A stretch of DNA of 37,590 nt from an uncultured Dorea sp. (GCA_948602995.1 CAPEBR010000007.1:80875-118464), one strand, 5' to 3'. Counted from the stretch's first letter, positions 24,948 through 34,601 are shown. The notes: generated by a model not told the origin, from the letters alone. A program made the numbers and translations.

Positions 24948-25936
24948 AAATTCCCCAAATATTGATGTACAATCCGGGGCAGCCGCCCTCTTACAATCTC
25001 CCGGTATTGCCTGTATTCTTTCTTATTATAAAAATAATCCTCTTTTTTCCCTGCAACGCCAAGCTCACGAAACCAACGCTTCTTAAGCATCCTGCGCAGT
25101 TCTTTTTTCCGTTCTCCCTGGAGCGTATCCAGATTCCACAGGGAAAAGTGGAGTGCATAGTTAATATAATCCTGCTCCAGCTCCTGGTAACGTCCGAACC
25201 TTATAAGATTCGCCTTAAGCGCCTTAAGCGCCTCGTAAAAACACTGCCAGGACTTCTCACGGGTATTGGAAAGGGAGGAGGACGAGCCTCTTCTCTGATG
25301 GGCGAGCACACGTTCCTCCGTCTCAATCCGCTCCGCCAGGACAATCGCCAGGAACACGAACAAAAGGTCATTAGATGTTCTCTGCTCCTGGAACCTGAGG
25401 CCGTGCTTTAAGATGAATTCCCGCTCAAACAGCTTGTCCCAGGCCCAGCCCACAAATACCTTGAATACATTGTCCGTAAATGTCCGGCAGTCCATGGGTC
25501 TGTACGGCGCAAGGGCGCGGCTCCTGAGCGTCCAGGGCATGTCCTTTAAGATCCCCTCCTCTGTATGGTACTGGTCTGACCGGAATACAACGATCTGCGC
25601 ATTCCCTGACACGGCTCTCTCATATGCGCGCTCCAGCATATCCGGTTCAAAGAAATCATCGGCATCCAGGAAAGACAGGTACTCTCCTGACGCCTCAGCA
25701 AGCCCTCTGTTCCTGGCTGCGCCCGCACCGGCGTTTTCCTGTCTGATCACATGGAGTCTTGAATCACGCCCCTTATATTCCTCCAGGATCTGCGCCGAGC
25801 CGTCTGTGGAGCCGTCATCCACGCAGAAAATCTCAATCTCCCTTAAGGTCTGCCCCGTAATACTGTCCAGGCACTGCCTCAGATAGCTCTGCGCATTATA
25901 GACCGGGACGATTACGGAAACTCTTGGCCTGTCCAT
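24944..25936 (-). CDS. GT2-family glycosyltransferase D
   Basis: 330 residues: VSVIVPVYN (6-14), CVDDGSTDGS (38-47) and DADD (91-94), the core of a GT-A inverting transferase such as those building capsular or wall glycans. The domain ends near 220 and is followed by an all-helical segment ending in a short basic tail. There are no membrane segments, so it is cytosolic or peripheral. Its ATG shares one base with the stop of gene C (TAATG). It is closely related to E and C over the first 120 residues, which suggests local duplication. The acceptor is unknown. Confidence 0.9.
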   Translation of the reverse strand: MDRPRVSVIVPVYNAQSYLRQCLDSITGQTLREIEIFCVDDGSTDGSAQILEEYKGRDSRLHVIRQENAGAGAARNRGLAEASGEYLSFLDADDFFEPDMLERAYERAVSGNAQIVVFRSDQYHTEEGILKDMPWTLRSRALAPYRPMDCRTFTDNVFKVFVGWAWDKLFEREFILKHGLRFQEQRTSNDLLFVFLAIVLAERIETEERVLAHQRRGSSSSLSNTREKSWQCFYEALKALKANLIRFGRYQELEQDYINYALHFSLWNLDTLQGERKKELRRMLKKRWFRELGVAGKKEDYFYNKKEYRQYREIVRGRLPRIVHQYLGNL

Positions 25937-27084
25937 TACCTTTTCCTCCCTCTCAGCATGCGTTTAAGCCTTCCTGGCAGGAATAGAAGAATCTTTCCAA
26001 GCCGGAAAGTCTTAGATCTCCGTATAGAGGCAATCTCTTCCCTAAGCTTCCGGTTCTCCGTCTCCAATGCCTGCATCTGCTCAAACACCTTCTGATTCAT
26101 CCCCACAGGATAAACCCTTGTAAGGTAATATTTCTCCGGATCCTCCGTAATACTGCGGATGTTGTTCCAGGCGCTGCTGGAAAACGGCTCCCTGATCAGA
26201 TCTCCCAGGGCGATTCCCCTTTTCAGTTCTTCGCTGAAGCGCATCAGGTATTCTTTTCTGTATTTTTCATCAATTCTCCACAGAGTCCCCATATAATTAT
26301 GATATTTTTTGAACCAGTACATATGGCGGAAGCGCTCCCACAGCGCCGGATCCTTAAGAAGAATCCCCCTGATGTAATCGTATTCTGCGTTGATGCAGTA
26401 GACCTTTTCCTTACTTTTTACGGAGGAATCTGGATTGTCCCGGCGGTTCCTGTAATAAGGCCGGTCCACAATCATCCCCCGCTCCCCGTAAATAAAAGTC
26501 TGAAACCAGAAGCCATTGTCCTGAAAGGACGCCCCCGGCGTCTCATTATGCTGTATATGGTATTTCTCTAAAAAGCTCCTTTTATAGATGCCGCTCCATG
26601 TATTCATAATATACCGGAGCGTCTCCGGGTTCTCTCCCGGGTTAAAAACCTTATTGTAGTCTGACGGATCCGGCGACAAATGGTTGCAGGCCAGTTCCAT
26701 GCTGCCGCTTTGCGCCCTCTTAAAACGATAAAAATCTGCTTTCACAAAATCCAGGTCATATTCCTTCGCCTTCTGATACAGTTCCTCATACATATTAAGC
26801 GCTGCATAATCATCTGCCTCCACAATGCCGATGTATTCTCCCGAAGCCCGGGCAACACCTTCATTCATAGTATATCCATATCCCCGGTTTTCCCGCCAAA
26901 TGAGCAGAATGCGGCTGTCCCGCTCCTGGTATTGTTGCAGGATATCATAAGACCGGTCTGTGGAACCATCACTTATGCATATGATCTCTATGTCCTTCAA
27001 TGTCTGACCGGTAATGCTGTCCAGGCATTCCGCCAGATATCTCTCTGCATTATATACAGGTATAATTACTGATACTTTCGCCAT
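25936..27084 (-). CDS. GT2-family glycosyltransferase C
   Basis: 382 residues: VSVIIPVYN (4-12), ISDGSTDRS (37-45) and EADD (89-92) in place of the usual DxDD, a variant also seen in active members. The C-terminus has a coiled-coil stretch (about 335-360) and the tail IRRSKTFRLGKILLFLP, which matches the tails of A and B and probably makes a membrane-surface or partner contact. It overlaps gene B by 19 bases and so is translationally coupled to it. Confidence 0.9.
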   Translation of the reverse strand: MAKVSVIIPVYNAERYLAECLDSITGQTLKDIEIICISDGSTDRSYDILQQYQERDSRILLIWRENRGYGYTMNEGVARASGEYIGIVEADDYAALNMYEELYQKAKEYDLDFVKADFYRFKRAQSGSMELACNHLSPDPSDYNKVFNPGENPETLRYIMNTWSGIYKRSFLEKYHIQHNETPGASFQDNGFWFQTFIYGERGMIVDRPYYRNRRDNPDSSVKSKEKVYCINAEYDYIRGILLKDPALWERFRHMYWFKKYHNYMGTLWRIDEKYRKEYLMRFSEELKRGIALGDLIREPFSSSAWNNIRSITEDPEKYYLTRVYPVGMNQKVFEQMQALETENRKLREEIASIRRSKTFRLGKILLFLPGRLKRMLRGRKR

Positions 27085-29357
27085 ATTCCTTTCCTAAACA
27101 TCCTCCTGAATATCCGGACCGGCAGCCCGATCAGTCTTGCCAGCCGGTAGGTCTCAGAGCTTTTTACTGCCTCCAGTTCCTTTTTAAGCCGTTTAATCTC
27201 AAGTCCTCTGTCATATTTTTCCCCATAAGTAATCTGAAGCTTACGGTTAATCTCTGATTTTTCCCGGTAAGTCCTCTGAAGTGTCGCGTTTATCCCGCTC
27301 TTTGCCGCATATGCCCGGGCAAGCTTCTCCCTCATGGCAGCATCCTTTTCCACAAAAAAGCGGTAATAGATTCTCTCTGCCCCAGGGAGGCCCTCCGCAG
27401 CCCATCTTTCCTCCGCGGGAAGTGCATTGTAGATGTCCTTTGCAAGATCCAGCACTCCCTGCAGCGTCCCGAAAAGGAGCTCTGTCAGCTCTTCTGGATA
27501 AGAGTATTCCCCAAGAAAGGCCAGCATATTGAGAAAACTTTTAAAGTAACCGTAGCTCTCCAAAAAACCGGCCCTTGCCGTCATAATGGAATCCTCCCTG
27601 ATTCTCCTTATAAACCAGGCCTCCCCCGTATACCCTGCCCGTTCTGCAAGAAGCATGGCGCGGAAGGAGAAATCATTGTCCTCATGGAGAATTCCCGGCG
27701 TAAACCAAAGCCCCTGTTCCAGGAGATACTGTCTCCTGAAAAAAGCGATTCCTACATTAGTCCGGTACTCCCCGGTACTGCGCATCTGCCAAAACATCTC
27801 TGCCCCTGCACAGGAAGCGGGATATTCCCCTGCCCGGATATAATAGCCGCAAAACTGTGGATGCTGTTCCTTAAGCTTATCGCTGTCATAGAAGTCCCTG
27901 CCGTCAAAATACAGTACATCAAGCTCTGACATCCGGCTCCTTTCATACAGACCCTCCAGTCCGTCCCTGCTCAGCATATCATCACTGTCCAGAAAATAGA
28001 CATATTCTCCCGAGGCATGTCTGAGACTTCTGTTGCGCGCCTCAGATAGTCCCCTGTTTTTCTGCCGGTATACCGTAATCCGGCTGTCCGCCTCCGCATA
28101 GGACAGAAGCAGGTCTGAGGATCCGTCATCCGACCCGTCGTCCATGCAGATGATTTCAATCTCCTTTAACGTCTGGCCAAGAATACTGTCCAGGCACTTC
28201 GAAAGATATTTTTTCGTATTATAGACCGGGACAATAACAGATACTTTTGGAGGAATTTCCGTCACTCCCCGCCTCACAAGTGTCTCCGGCTCACCGGCCT
28301 TTCCTTTCTCCAGCTCCTCCCGCATTCTGACCGCATGGGGAAGACCCTTGATTCTGGCGTAATATTCCGGCATGTCATATCCGGCCGGGACGTTTTGGTA
28401 TATTCCTTCCCGGGACGGGGCGTTTCCCTCCATTACAGGGTCCTCTTCCCCGGTCATGTCAAGAATCCCCATCCGCAGGAACCGCCCGCTGCACAGGGCA
28501 TGTATGATCGTCCACCTGGCGCTCTCGCTGCGGACCGTATTCAGATTAAATACACACCCAGACAGCACCAGGTCTGCAAAGCCCTGCCGCACCTCGCCGT
28601 AGAGTCCCCGGCGGTTCAGCTCCTCGTACGTATCCTCATAGGCTTTTAAAAAGCACAGGGGCTCCCTGTCTTTGCAATTCTGAAGGCTGCCCTCCCGGTG
28701 CACCCTGTAGGAAAGCAGATCCTCCCGCACAATGCTGATCCTCTCTGCAGCCGCCAGGGCCACAAGCACAAAGAATACATCATTGCTGTTAGGAAGATTC
28801 TGGAAGCTTATCTGCTGCTCCTGAATAAATTTCCTTCTGAAAAGCTTCGTCCATGGAGTGGTAACCGTAAGGCCGAAAAGCCTTCCGTTCATGTCCTTCC
28901 TTGAGAATACCTCTTTTTCCGGAATCAGCTTCCTCCAAAGATAGCGGGGCGCGTCCACTGTCTTTTTCGTCCGGTCGTCATACCTCTTTGCCCCGAACAA
29001 GACCACATCCGCCTGTGTGCTCTTTCCCTTTTTCCACGTTTTTTCAAGAAGGGTCGGATCAAAGATATCATCCGAGTCTAAAAAGATGACGTATTCACCC
29101 CTGGCTTCCCCAAGCCCTGCATTTCTCGCTGCCCCGGCTCCCTCATGGATCCGGCGGATTGCCCGGATCCGCCCGTCAGCCTTCGAATATTCTTCCAAAA
29201 TCCCGAACGAATTGTCATCCGAGCCGTCATCCACACAGAGAATCTCAATATTCCCAAGTGTCTGATTTCTTAAAAGATCAAGTGTCTCCCTTAGACAGGC
29301 CCTGCTGTTATACACAGGCATGACCACAGAGACATCCGGTTTCTTACTGCTTTCCAA
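27066..29357 (-). CDS. Dual GT2-domain glycosyltransferase B
   Basis: 763 residues with two full GT2 modules. The first has VSVVMPVYN near 9-17 and DSDD at 94-97. The second starts near 371 (KVSVIVPVYN) with DSDD at 457-460. A coiled coil (about 670-735) with REKSEINRKLQITYGEKYD precedes the basic tail SETYRLARLIGLPVRIFRR. Two catalytic modules suggest two consecutive additions or an alternating polymer. The start is TTG, supported by AGGAG seven bases upstream and by the absence of a usable ATG before the first domain. It begins 13 bases after gene A. Confidence 0.9.
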   Translation of the reverse strand: MESSKKPDVSVVMPVYNSRACLRETLDLLRNQTLGNIEILCVDDGSDDNSFGILEEYSKADGRIRAIRRIHEGAGAARNAGLGEARGEYVIFLDSDDIFDPTLLEKTWKKGKSTQADVVLFGAKRYDDRTKKTVDAPRYLWRKLIPEKEVFSRKDMNGRLFGLTVTTPWTKLFRRKFIQEQQISFQNLPNSNDVFFVLVALAAAERISIVREDLLSYRVHREGSLQNCKDREPLCFLKAYEDTYEELNRRGLYGEVRQGFADLVLSGCVFNLNTVRSESARWTIIHALCSGRFLRMGILDMTGEEDPVMEGNAPSREGIYQNVPAGYDMPEYYARIKGLPHAVRMREELEKGKAGEPETLVRRGVTEIPPKVSVIVPVYNTKKYLSKCLDSILGQTLKEIEIICMDDGSDDGSSDLLLSYAEADSRITVYRQKNRGLSEARNRSLRHASGEYVYFLDSDDMLSRDGLEGLYERSRMSELDVLYFDGRDFYDSDKLKEQHPQFCGYYIRAGEYPASCAGAEMFWQMRSTGEYRTNVGIAFFRRQYLLEQGLWFTPGILHEDNDFSFRAMLLAERAGYTGEAWFIRRIREDSIMTARAGFLESYGYFKSFLNMLAFLGEYSYPEELTELLFGTLQGVLDLAKDIYNALPAEERWAAEGLPGAERIYYRFFVEKDAAMREKLARAYAAKSGINATLQRTYREKSEINRKLQITYGEKYDRGLEIKRLKKELEAVKSSETYRLARLIGLPVRIFRRMFRKGIWRKYQ

Positions 29358-29370
29358 ATCTCTGCTCCTC

Positions 29371-31728
29371 TTATTCCTTTATCTTCTTCATCATTCTTCT
29401 AAAAAAACGGACCGGGAACCCCATCACCCTGGCGAGGCGGTAGCTGCGGGAGCCCTTTATGGAAGCCAGTTCTTTTTCAAGGCTTTTGATTCTTAAGCCC
29501 CTGTCGTATTTTTCACCGTAGGTTACCTGAAGTTTCCGGTTAATCTCCGATTTCTCGCCGTAGGTGATCTGAAGCTTCCGGTTGATCTCTGATTTTTCCC
29601 GGTAGGTTCTGTGAAGCTTTCCGTGAAGCTCTGCCTTCTCCGCCCGGGTCTTATCAAGCTGCATCTTCGTATGATTCAGCTGTCCCTTCACCATATTAAG
29701 CTCCGCCTTAAGTCTTTTGGCCTCGTCCCTGTCTCTTCTGTCGGATTTCCTTTCTGACTGCATGCAAAGCTTAAACCGCTGTTTTGCGCTCCCCTTAAGA
29801 TTACAGAAGGCCTGGCGTTCCTGCCATGTAAGCATCCTGTATTCCTTTCTCAGATTATACAGAATACCCTCCAGGAGATCGTAGATCATCTCCTGGGTCT
29901 GCTCCTCACATTCATATAATTCCCTAAAGGCCCACATACTGGTCAGTGCACGGAAATACCCGTACACATGCCCCACTCCTCTTTTCCCTGTCATGATAGA
30001 GGCCTTATGAATCCGCCTTTTGTAATAATTTTCCGCCAGATACCCAGTTCTTTCTGCCAAAATTGCTGCGCGCAAAGAAAACTCATTATCCTCATGAAGA
30101 ACACCGGGGCAGAAAGTAAGTCCTGCCCTCTTAAGAAAATCCCTGTCAAAAAACTGCATCACAACACTGCTTCTGTATTCCCCGGCCCTTCTCATTTTTA
30201 CAAACATCTCTTCGCCTGTGCACACTCCCGGGTGGCTTTTCTTCCTTATATAATAGTCCGCAAATCCAGAACCATTCTCTTTGTCCTCCGGGCTGTCAAA
30301 TACGGTCTCTCCATTAAAGTACAGGATATCAAGCCTGTCCTCCCTGCTTCTCTTATACAGGCTCTTAAGGGCATGGGGATCCAGAAAATCATCACTGTCC
30401 ATAAAATAGATGTATTCTCCCTGTGCTGCCTCCATTCCTATATTTCTCGTTATGGAAGGGCCGCTTCCCCTGAATACATCCCTCTTATTCTCTACAGCAT
30501 ACAGGGAAACCCTGCTGTCCTCTGACGCATATCTCTGCAGAATTGCAAGTGAGGCGTCATCTGAGAGATCATCCACACAGATTACCTCTATCTCCTTTAA
30601 GGTCTGACTAAGGATACTCTGAAGGCATGCATCCAGATACTCCTGTGAATTGTAGACAGCGACAATGACCGAAACTTTGGGGGTCCCGGACTTCCCCGTT
30701 TTTTCTTTTGTCTCCCTCTGCCATCCGCAGTCCGGGGTATATGCTGTAAAGGAAATGCTCTCCATACGGATTCCGTCTTCCAGGCTTTTGACCAGCCCGG
30801 CGCAGTCTTCCCTGTGCTTACGGATCTCATCCGCCAGTTCCTGAAGCCGCGCTGCGCATGCCTCAAAGGAATATTTTTCCCGGATGACGGGCCACAGAGA
30901 CAGAACCTTTTCCTTTATCCCGTCATATTCTTTCTCTATCCTCTGTGTCTGCTCTACGAATTCCGCTTCATCACGGTAACAGAGCACTGCGCCGTGAAAC
31001 ATCTTTCTTAACACTTCAGAATCGTCTGATATAACCGGAAGTCCGCAGGCAAGAGCCTCCACAATCCGCGTGTTGATAAAGCCGTTTTCAATCATGTCCT
31101 CGTAGTGGTCATCCACCGTAACCCGGGCATTCCGGTACAGCTCAGGCAGGTCGTCGTTTGGAATATTGTCCGCTGCCACGTATTTTGAGCTGTCCGGGAT
31201 GAATCCCTCCCAGTTGGCTCCCCATATCTTCAAAGGGATGCCGTGTTCGATAGACCATGTGACGCTTTTACGCTTTACAAACCTTGAATTTCCCACAAAG
31301 ATCCAGTCATATTTCTTTTCGCCGCGAGGCGTACTGTCCGGGTAAAAGATCTCCGTATCCGCACACATGGGAAGAACCACAGCGGGGACATGTATGCGCC
31401 CCCTCATCTTCTCCATATAGGGTGCGGAACCTATACAGACAAGGTCATAGGCATTGTATTCCTCATCCGATATCTGCCCTGGGTGGCTTAAGTTCCACAT
31501 AATGTATATACACCTGTCCAGTGTCCTGTCAGGGAAATATTCCCTGTTGCCCCGCAGGACTACAACGACATCTGCGTCCTTTGTGTTCTGCCATTCTTCA
31601 TAAGCCTCCACCACTACATCATGGCCAGGCCTTTTCAGATATTTTTTCAGCGAACGGGAAAAGGCATATTCCGACCACCATTTTTTCACCGGGGCGTCTG
31701 GAAAACCGGCTTTTATCACCCATTTCAT
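29371..31728 (-). CDS. Two-module glycosyltransferase A (CgeB/GT4-like plus GT2)
   Basis: 785 residues. The ATG is preferred to a TTG 42 bases upstream that would overlap the previous gene. Residues 1-310 look like a GT-B transferase of the CgeB/group 1 type, with YDWIFVGNS and the donor-site RIVEALACGLPVIS (221-234). Residues 351-600 are a GT2 module (VSVIVAVYN, CVDDLSDDAS, MDSDD at 443-447). Residues 660-745 are a coiled coil containing a 14-residue tandem repeat (TYREKSEINRKLQ), then the tail SRSYRLARVMGFPVRFFRR shared with gene B. It starts 7 bases after the C_GCAxxG gene, so both are on the same transcript. Confidence 0.88.
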   Translation of the reverse strand: MKWVIKAGFPDAPVKKWWSEYAFSRSLKKYLKRPGHDVVVEAYEEWQNTKDADVVVVLRGNREYFPDRTLDRCIYIMWNLSHPGQISDEEYNAYDLVCIGSAPYMEKMRGRIHVPAVVLPMCADTEIFYPDSTPRGEKKYDWIFVGNSRFVKRKSVTWSIEHGIPLKIWGANWEGFIPDSSKYVAADNIPNDDLPELYRNARVTVDDHYEDMIENGFINTRIVEALACGLPVISDDSEVLRKMFHGAVLCYRDEAEFVEQTQRIEKEYDGIKEKVLSLWPVIREKYSFEACAARLQELADEIRKHREDCAGLVKSLEDGIRMESISFTAYTPDCGWQRETKEKTGKSGTPKVSVIVAVYNSQEYLDACLQSILSQTLKEIEVICVDDLSDDASLAILQRYASEDSRVSLYAVENKRDVFRGSGPSITRNIGMEAAQGEYIYFMDSDDFLDPHALKSLYKRSREDRLDILYFNGETVFDSPEDKENGSGFADYYIRKKSHPGVCTGEEMFVKMRRAGEYRSSVVMQFFDRDFLKRAGLTFCPGVLHEDNEFSLRAAILAERTGYLAENYYKRRIHKASIMTGKRGVGHVYGYFRALTSMWAFRELYECEEQTQEMIYDLLEGILYNLRKEYRMLTWQERQAFCNLKGSAKQRFKLCMQSERKSDRRDRDEAKRLKAELNMVKGQLNHTKMQLDKTRAEKAELHGKLHRTYREKSEINRKLQITYGEKSEINRKLQVTYGEKYDRGLRIKSLEKELASIKGSRSYRLARVMGFPVRFFRRMMKKIKE
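29494..29607 (-). repeat. 42-base tandem repeat in the coiled coil of glycosyltransferase A
   Basis: Two full units and one partial unit encode TYREKSEINRKLQI, TYGEKSEINRKLQV and TYGEKYDRGL. Gene B has one unit fewer (near 27200-27280), so the copy number differs between the paralogues. Confidence 0.8.
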
Positions 31729-31735
31729 ATTGATT

Positions 31736-32176
31736 CTATTCCTCTGACAATATCTCTTCTGTGAGTCCAATCACTTTTTCTACAAGCCCTGGGCAGTAGC
31801 TAAGCAGCTTTCCGCTGTCCAGTGCGCCCTGAAGCCCCTCTGGCGTTGAGACATCATAGCCGATCAGCTTCTTACATTCTGCTGCACCAAACTCCTTTAA
31901 GAATCTGTCCCTGAACTGAACCGTCTTCCCGATCAGCACATCCTTCTGCTGCATCAGTCCCTCCGGGTTACTGTGCCCGTACTTTAGCCCAATGGCCATC
32001 AGCGCGCCTGTGTAAGCTCCGCAGACAGACCCAAGCTGCATCCCTCCTCCGAAGCATGCGGCCATGCGGTTCGCTTCATCCTCACTGATTCCGAAGCGCT
32101 CTGCGAAATGCCTTAGAACGACCTGGGAGCAGTCGTATCCCTTCATAAATTCTTCCCCAATCTTTTTTTCATTCAT
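31736..32176 (-). CDS. C_GCAxxG_C_C family redox-type protein
   Basis: 146 residues with the spaced cysteines of this family: Cys16 (GYDCSQVVL), Cys41, Cys52 (GSVCGAYTGALMAIG), Cys101 and Cys128. Members are small cytosolic proteins thought to bind metal or an Fe-S cluster and often neighbour redox or arsenic-related genes; no reaction is established. AGGAGG precedes the ATG. It is the fifth gene of the operon, 12 bases after the kinase-like gene and 7 before glycosyltransferase A, which joins the redox part of the operon to the glycan part. Confidence 0.85.
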   Translation of the reverse strand: MNEKKIGEEFMKGYDCSQVVLRHFAERFGISEDEANRMAACFGGGMQLGSVCGAYTGALMAIGLKYGHSNPEGLMQQKDVLIGKTVQFRDRFLKEFGAAECKKLIGYDVSTPEGLQGALDSGKLLSYCPGLVEKVIGLTEEILSEE

Positions 32177-32188
32177 GTTTTTTCCTCC

Positions 32189-33196
32189 TTATAAATAGTC
32201 CTTCACGAGTCTCTTAAGGAAATCCCGTGACAGGTATGCATCCAGTTTTCTGCGGGTGGATTCATTGCAGATGAGCCTGTCTGTCTGCTGATACTGCACC
32301 CATGCCATGGCGCACCAGGTAACACCTCTTAAGCAGGTAACCGGGATATAGGCATATACCCGCTCTTCTAAGCCTTCCTCTGGAATCCTCCCGCCCAGCG
32401 CCTCTCTATACTGATTAAGGAACTCCCTGACTTCTTTGGTACTGAGTATCACGTCTGTCTTCCAGAAGGTCGTGGTGGGCGCCAGGAAATGTCCCAGATC
32501 CTGGGCCGGATCCCCGTAAAGGGGCTTCTCCCAGTCAATCAGGTATGTCCATCCTCCTTCTCCCCCTGTCAGGAAATTGGTAGAATTAAGCTCTGTATTA
32601 ATGCAGCAGCGGTATACCTCCTGGTTTTCTGCTTTTTCAAGTCTCCTCCATCCCATATCCAGCATTTCCCTGATCTGCTTTTTTGTTCCGTCATCCCCCA
32701 GCGGGGAATCCATGTAGGTCTTCACCATCTCTTCGCACTCCTCCAGTATGGCACGGAGGGGATTCCCGGGACTAAGAAGCCCAGTCTGTTTCGGAAGCTT
32801 CACACTGTGTATATCCGCAAGGCACTCTGCGGCGCCATTCAGATCCTTCCGGTAATCCAGGCTCTTCCCCGGGAGGTATTCCATAACCAGTACACCATGG
32901 TTAAGCTTTTCAAGACTCCCGTCCACATAGTACACCTTCGGGGTTCTTCCTGATTCCTGCAGTAATTCCAGTGCGTGGTACTCATATTCAATCTGATGCT
33001 CCAGGTGCATCTGACTTCCGCAGTTTACCCGGAGTAAAAGCTCCTGTCCGGTAACCGGATGAGTAAAACGGTAATTGATATTATATTCCCCCTGGGCAAG
33101 CAGACGGTATTCTTCCGTAACTTTCCCAGGAAGTCCCATCTGGTCTCTGTATCCCGGGTCTCTTATATACTCTCTTAACCCTGAAATTCTCTCCAT
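32189..33196 (-). CDS. Aminoglycoside/choline-kinase-like protein with altered catalytic motif
   Basis: 335 residues of the APH/choline kinase fold. The N-lobe includes LLLRVNCGSQ and the hinge LVMEYLPGKSL (103-113); the C-lobe includes the metal-binding LIDWEKPLYGDPAQD (219-233). The catalytic Brenner motif HxDxxxxN reads NTELNSTN (200-207), so His is Asn and the catalytic Asp is Glu. Either activity is low, the acceptor differs, or it is a pseudokinase. If active, it would phosphorylate a small alcohol or sugar intermediate. It lies 7 bases downstream of the transferase fusion. An antibiotic-resistance role is unlikely given this context. Confidence 0.82.
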   Translation of the reverse strand: MERISGLREYIRDPGYRDQMGLPGKVTEEYRLLAQGEYNINYRFTHPVTGQELLLRVNCGSQMHLEHQIEYEYHALELLQESGRTPKVYYVDGSLEKLNHGVLVMEYLPGKSLDYRKDLNGAAECLADIHSVKLPKQTGLLSPGNPLRAILEECEEMVKTYMDSPLGDDGTKKQIREMLDMGWRRLEKAENQEVYRCCINTELNSTNFLTGGEGGWTYLIDWEKPLYGDPAQDLGHFLAPTTTFWKTDVILSTKEVREFLNQYREALGGRIPEEGLEERVYAYIPVTCLRGVTWCAMAWVQYQQTDRLICNESTRRKLDAYLSRDFLKRLVKDYL

Positions 33197-33203
33197 AGCA
33201 GCT

Positions 33204-34601
33204 TCACCTCACATCCTTATACATTCTGGCAATCTCTTCTATGCTCACACCGTCCCGGTATTTCTTGCGGAGGCGGTTCATCTTCCACATTTCCTTAAGC
33301 TTCAAAATGGTACCTCCCCGGAATCTCCTGTCCGAGGTGTAGATCCGCTTTTTCGTAATCCCGATCTTCTCTCCACGCTCCTTTAAGCTTAAGGAGAACT
33401 GGTAATCCTCCATAATGGGGAGTTCAGGAAACATTCCCATATCAAAAAAAAGCTTCCGGTCTATAAAGATCCCCTGGTCTCCGAACACGACATTTCTGTC
33501 TTTGATCCTGTGGTTGGATATGACCCGGCAGGTAAACAGAAAAAAATGTGCGCTGTGGAAGGCAATGCCGAAGCACCCCACCCGGTAGTCCTTCATAACA
33601 TACCGGATCTGCTCCAGAGGCTTGTCCGGCAGCTCGCTGTCGCAGTGAAGGAAAAACAGGATGTCCCCTGTGCTTTCCTCTGCCCCCAGGTTCATCTGCC
33701 GGGCTCTTCCCTTTTCCGAGTGAAGGAGCCTGAAGTCTTCGCCGATATATTCCAGCGTCCTGTCCGTGCTCCCCCCGTCCACCAGGATAATCTCACATCT
33801 GTCCCGAAGCCTCCCAAGAGCTGTAAGGAGGGGCCGGATGGTCTTTTCTTCATTATAAATGGGCACAATGACTGAGATGCTCCGGTTCCTCAGGAGGTAT
33901 TTCCCGGTCTCTGTCCTCTGAAGAGCCCTGCTGCCTCTCATCCTGTCACAGAACGCCCTCAGATCCTCTTTCTGGTCAATATCATGGTGCGTCCTCCCGA
34001 TTCCTACGGAGATTCCCGCCCGGCAAAGAGCCCGGACTGTATTCTGAAGGACACTCCCGTGTCCGTAGGTCTGCTTCTCAAATACCTCTTTCCTCGGGGA
34101 CTTCATGCCTACCAGATAATATCCGCCGTCCGCTGTGGGTCCGAATACCACATCCTTCCTGTGAAGAATGTCGAATGCCTGCCGTATGTCCTGGCTTTTC
34201 ACTTCTGGCACGTCGGTTCCTATAAGGACACATCTCTCGTAGCCGCGTTCAAGAACCTCCCGGATTGCCAAAAGCATCCTCTCTCCCAGGCCGTCCCCGG
34301 TCTGTTCATAGTACTCTGCCGTCTGGCCGAAAATCTTCCTGAGAACTCCCGCTGTATCTCCTGTGCTTTCATAAGAACCGTCTTTCCCTCCTGCAGACAA
34401 TCTGCCGGACTTCTCCGTCTCTAGCGAAGTGCAGCATACAAATATATCCGCGCCTGTCCCAGGACACATCTTTGCAATATCCTTTAAAAAGCACTCATGA
34501 AGCCTGGCACACTGCACCGGGGTAAGGTAAGGCATAAGCCTTGTCTTTGTCCTCCCTGGAGCCGGCACCCGCGTAAATATGATCAGTGCTCTCTTTTCCA
34601 T
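33204..34601 (-). CDS. Fusion of rSAM/selenodomain-associated transferases 1 and 2
   Basis: 465 residues. Residues 1-225 are the CofC-like 'transferase 1' (DUF2064): IIFTRVPAPGRTKTRL (7-22), IGTDVPEV (127-134) and FGPTADGGYYLVG (153-165). Residues 241-465 are a GT2 'transferase 2': SVIVPIYNEEKT, ILVDGGSTDRT, KGRARQMNLGAE and FLHCDSELP. Both are known neighbours of ArsS-type radical SAM genes and are assigned to arsenosugar assembly, as nucleotidyl- or glycosyl-type transferases acting on the SAM-derived product. They are more often separate genes. The fusion lies in a different operon from the arsS-like gene, 11 kb away. GGAG precedes the ATG. Confidence 0.88.
   Translation of the reverse strand: MEKRALIIFTRVPAPGRTKTRLMPYLTPVQCARLHECFLKDIAKMCPGTGADIFVCCTSLETEKSGRLSAGGKDGSYESTGDTAGVLRKIFGQTAEYYEQTGDGLGERMLLAIREVLERGYERCVLIGTDVPEVKSQDIRQAFDILHRKDVVFGPTADGGYYLVGMKSPRKEVFEKQTYGHGSVLQNTVRALCRAGISVGIGRTHHDIDQKEDLRAFCDRMRGSRALQRTETGKYLLRNRSISVIVPIYNEEKTIRPLLTALGRLRDRCEIILVDGGSTDRTLEYIGEDFRLLHSEKGRARQMNLGAEESTGDILFFLHCDSELPDKPLEQIRYVMKDYRVGCFGIAFHSAHFFLFTCRVISNHRIKDRNVVFGDQGIFIDRKLFFDMGMFPELPIMEDYQFSLSLKERGEKIGITKKRIYTSDRRFRGGTILKLKEMWKMNRLRKKYRDGVSIEEIARMYKDVR

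Noticed and set aside
32189..33196. Aminoglycoside resistance phosphotransferase
   Set aside because: The fold fits, but the catalytic HxD is NxE and the gene is embedded in a biosynthetic operon.
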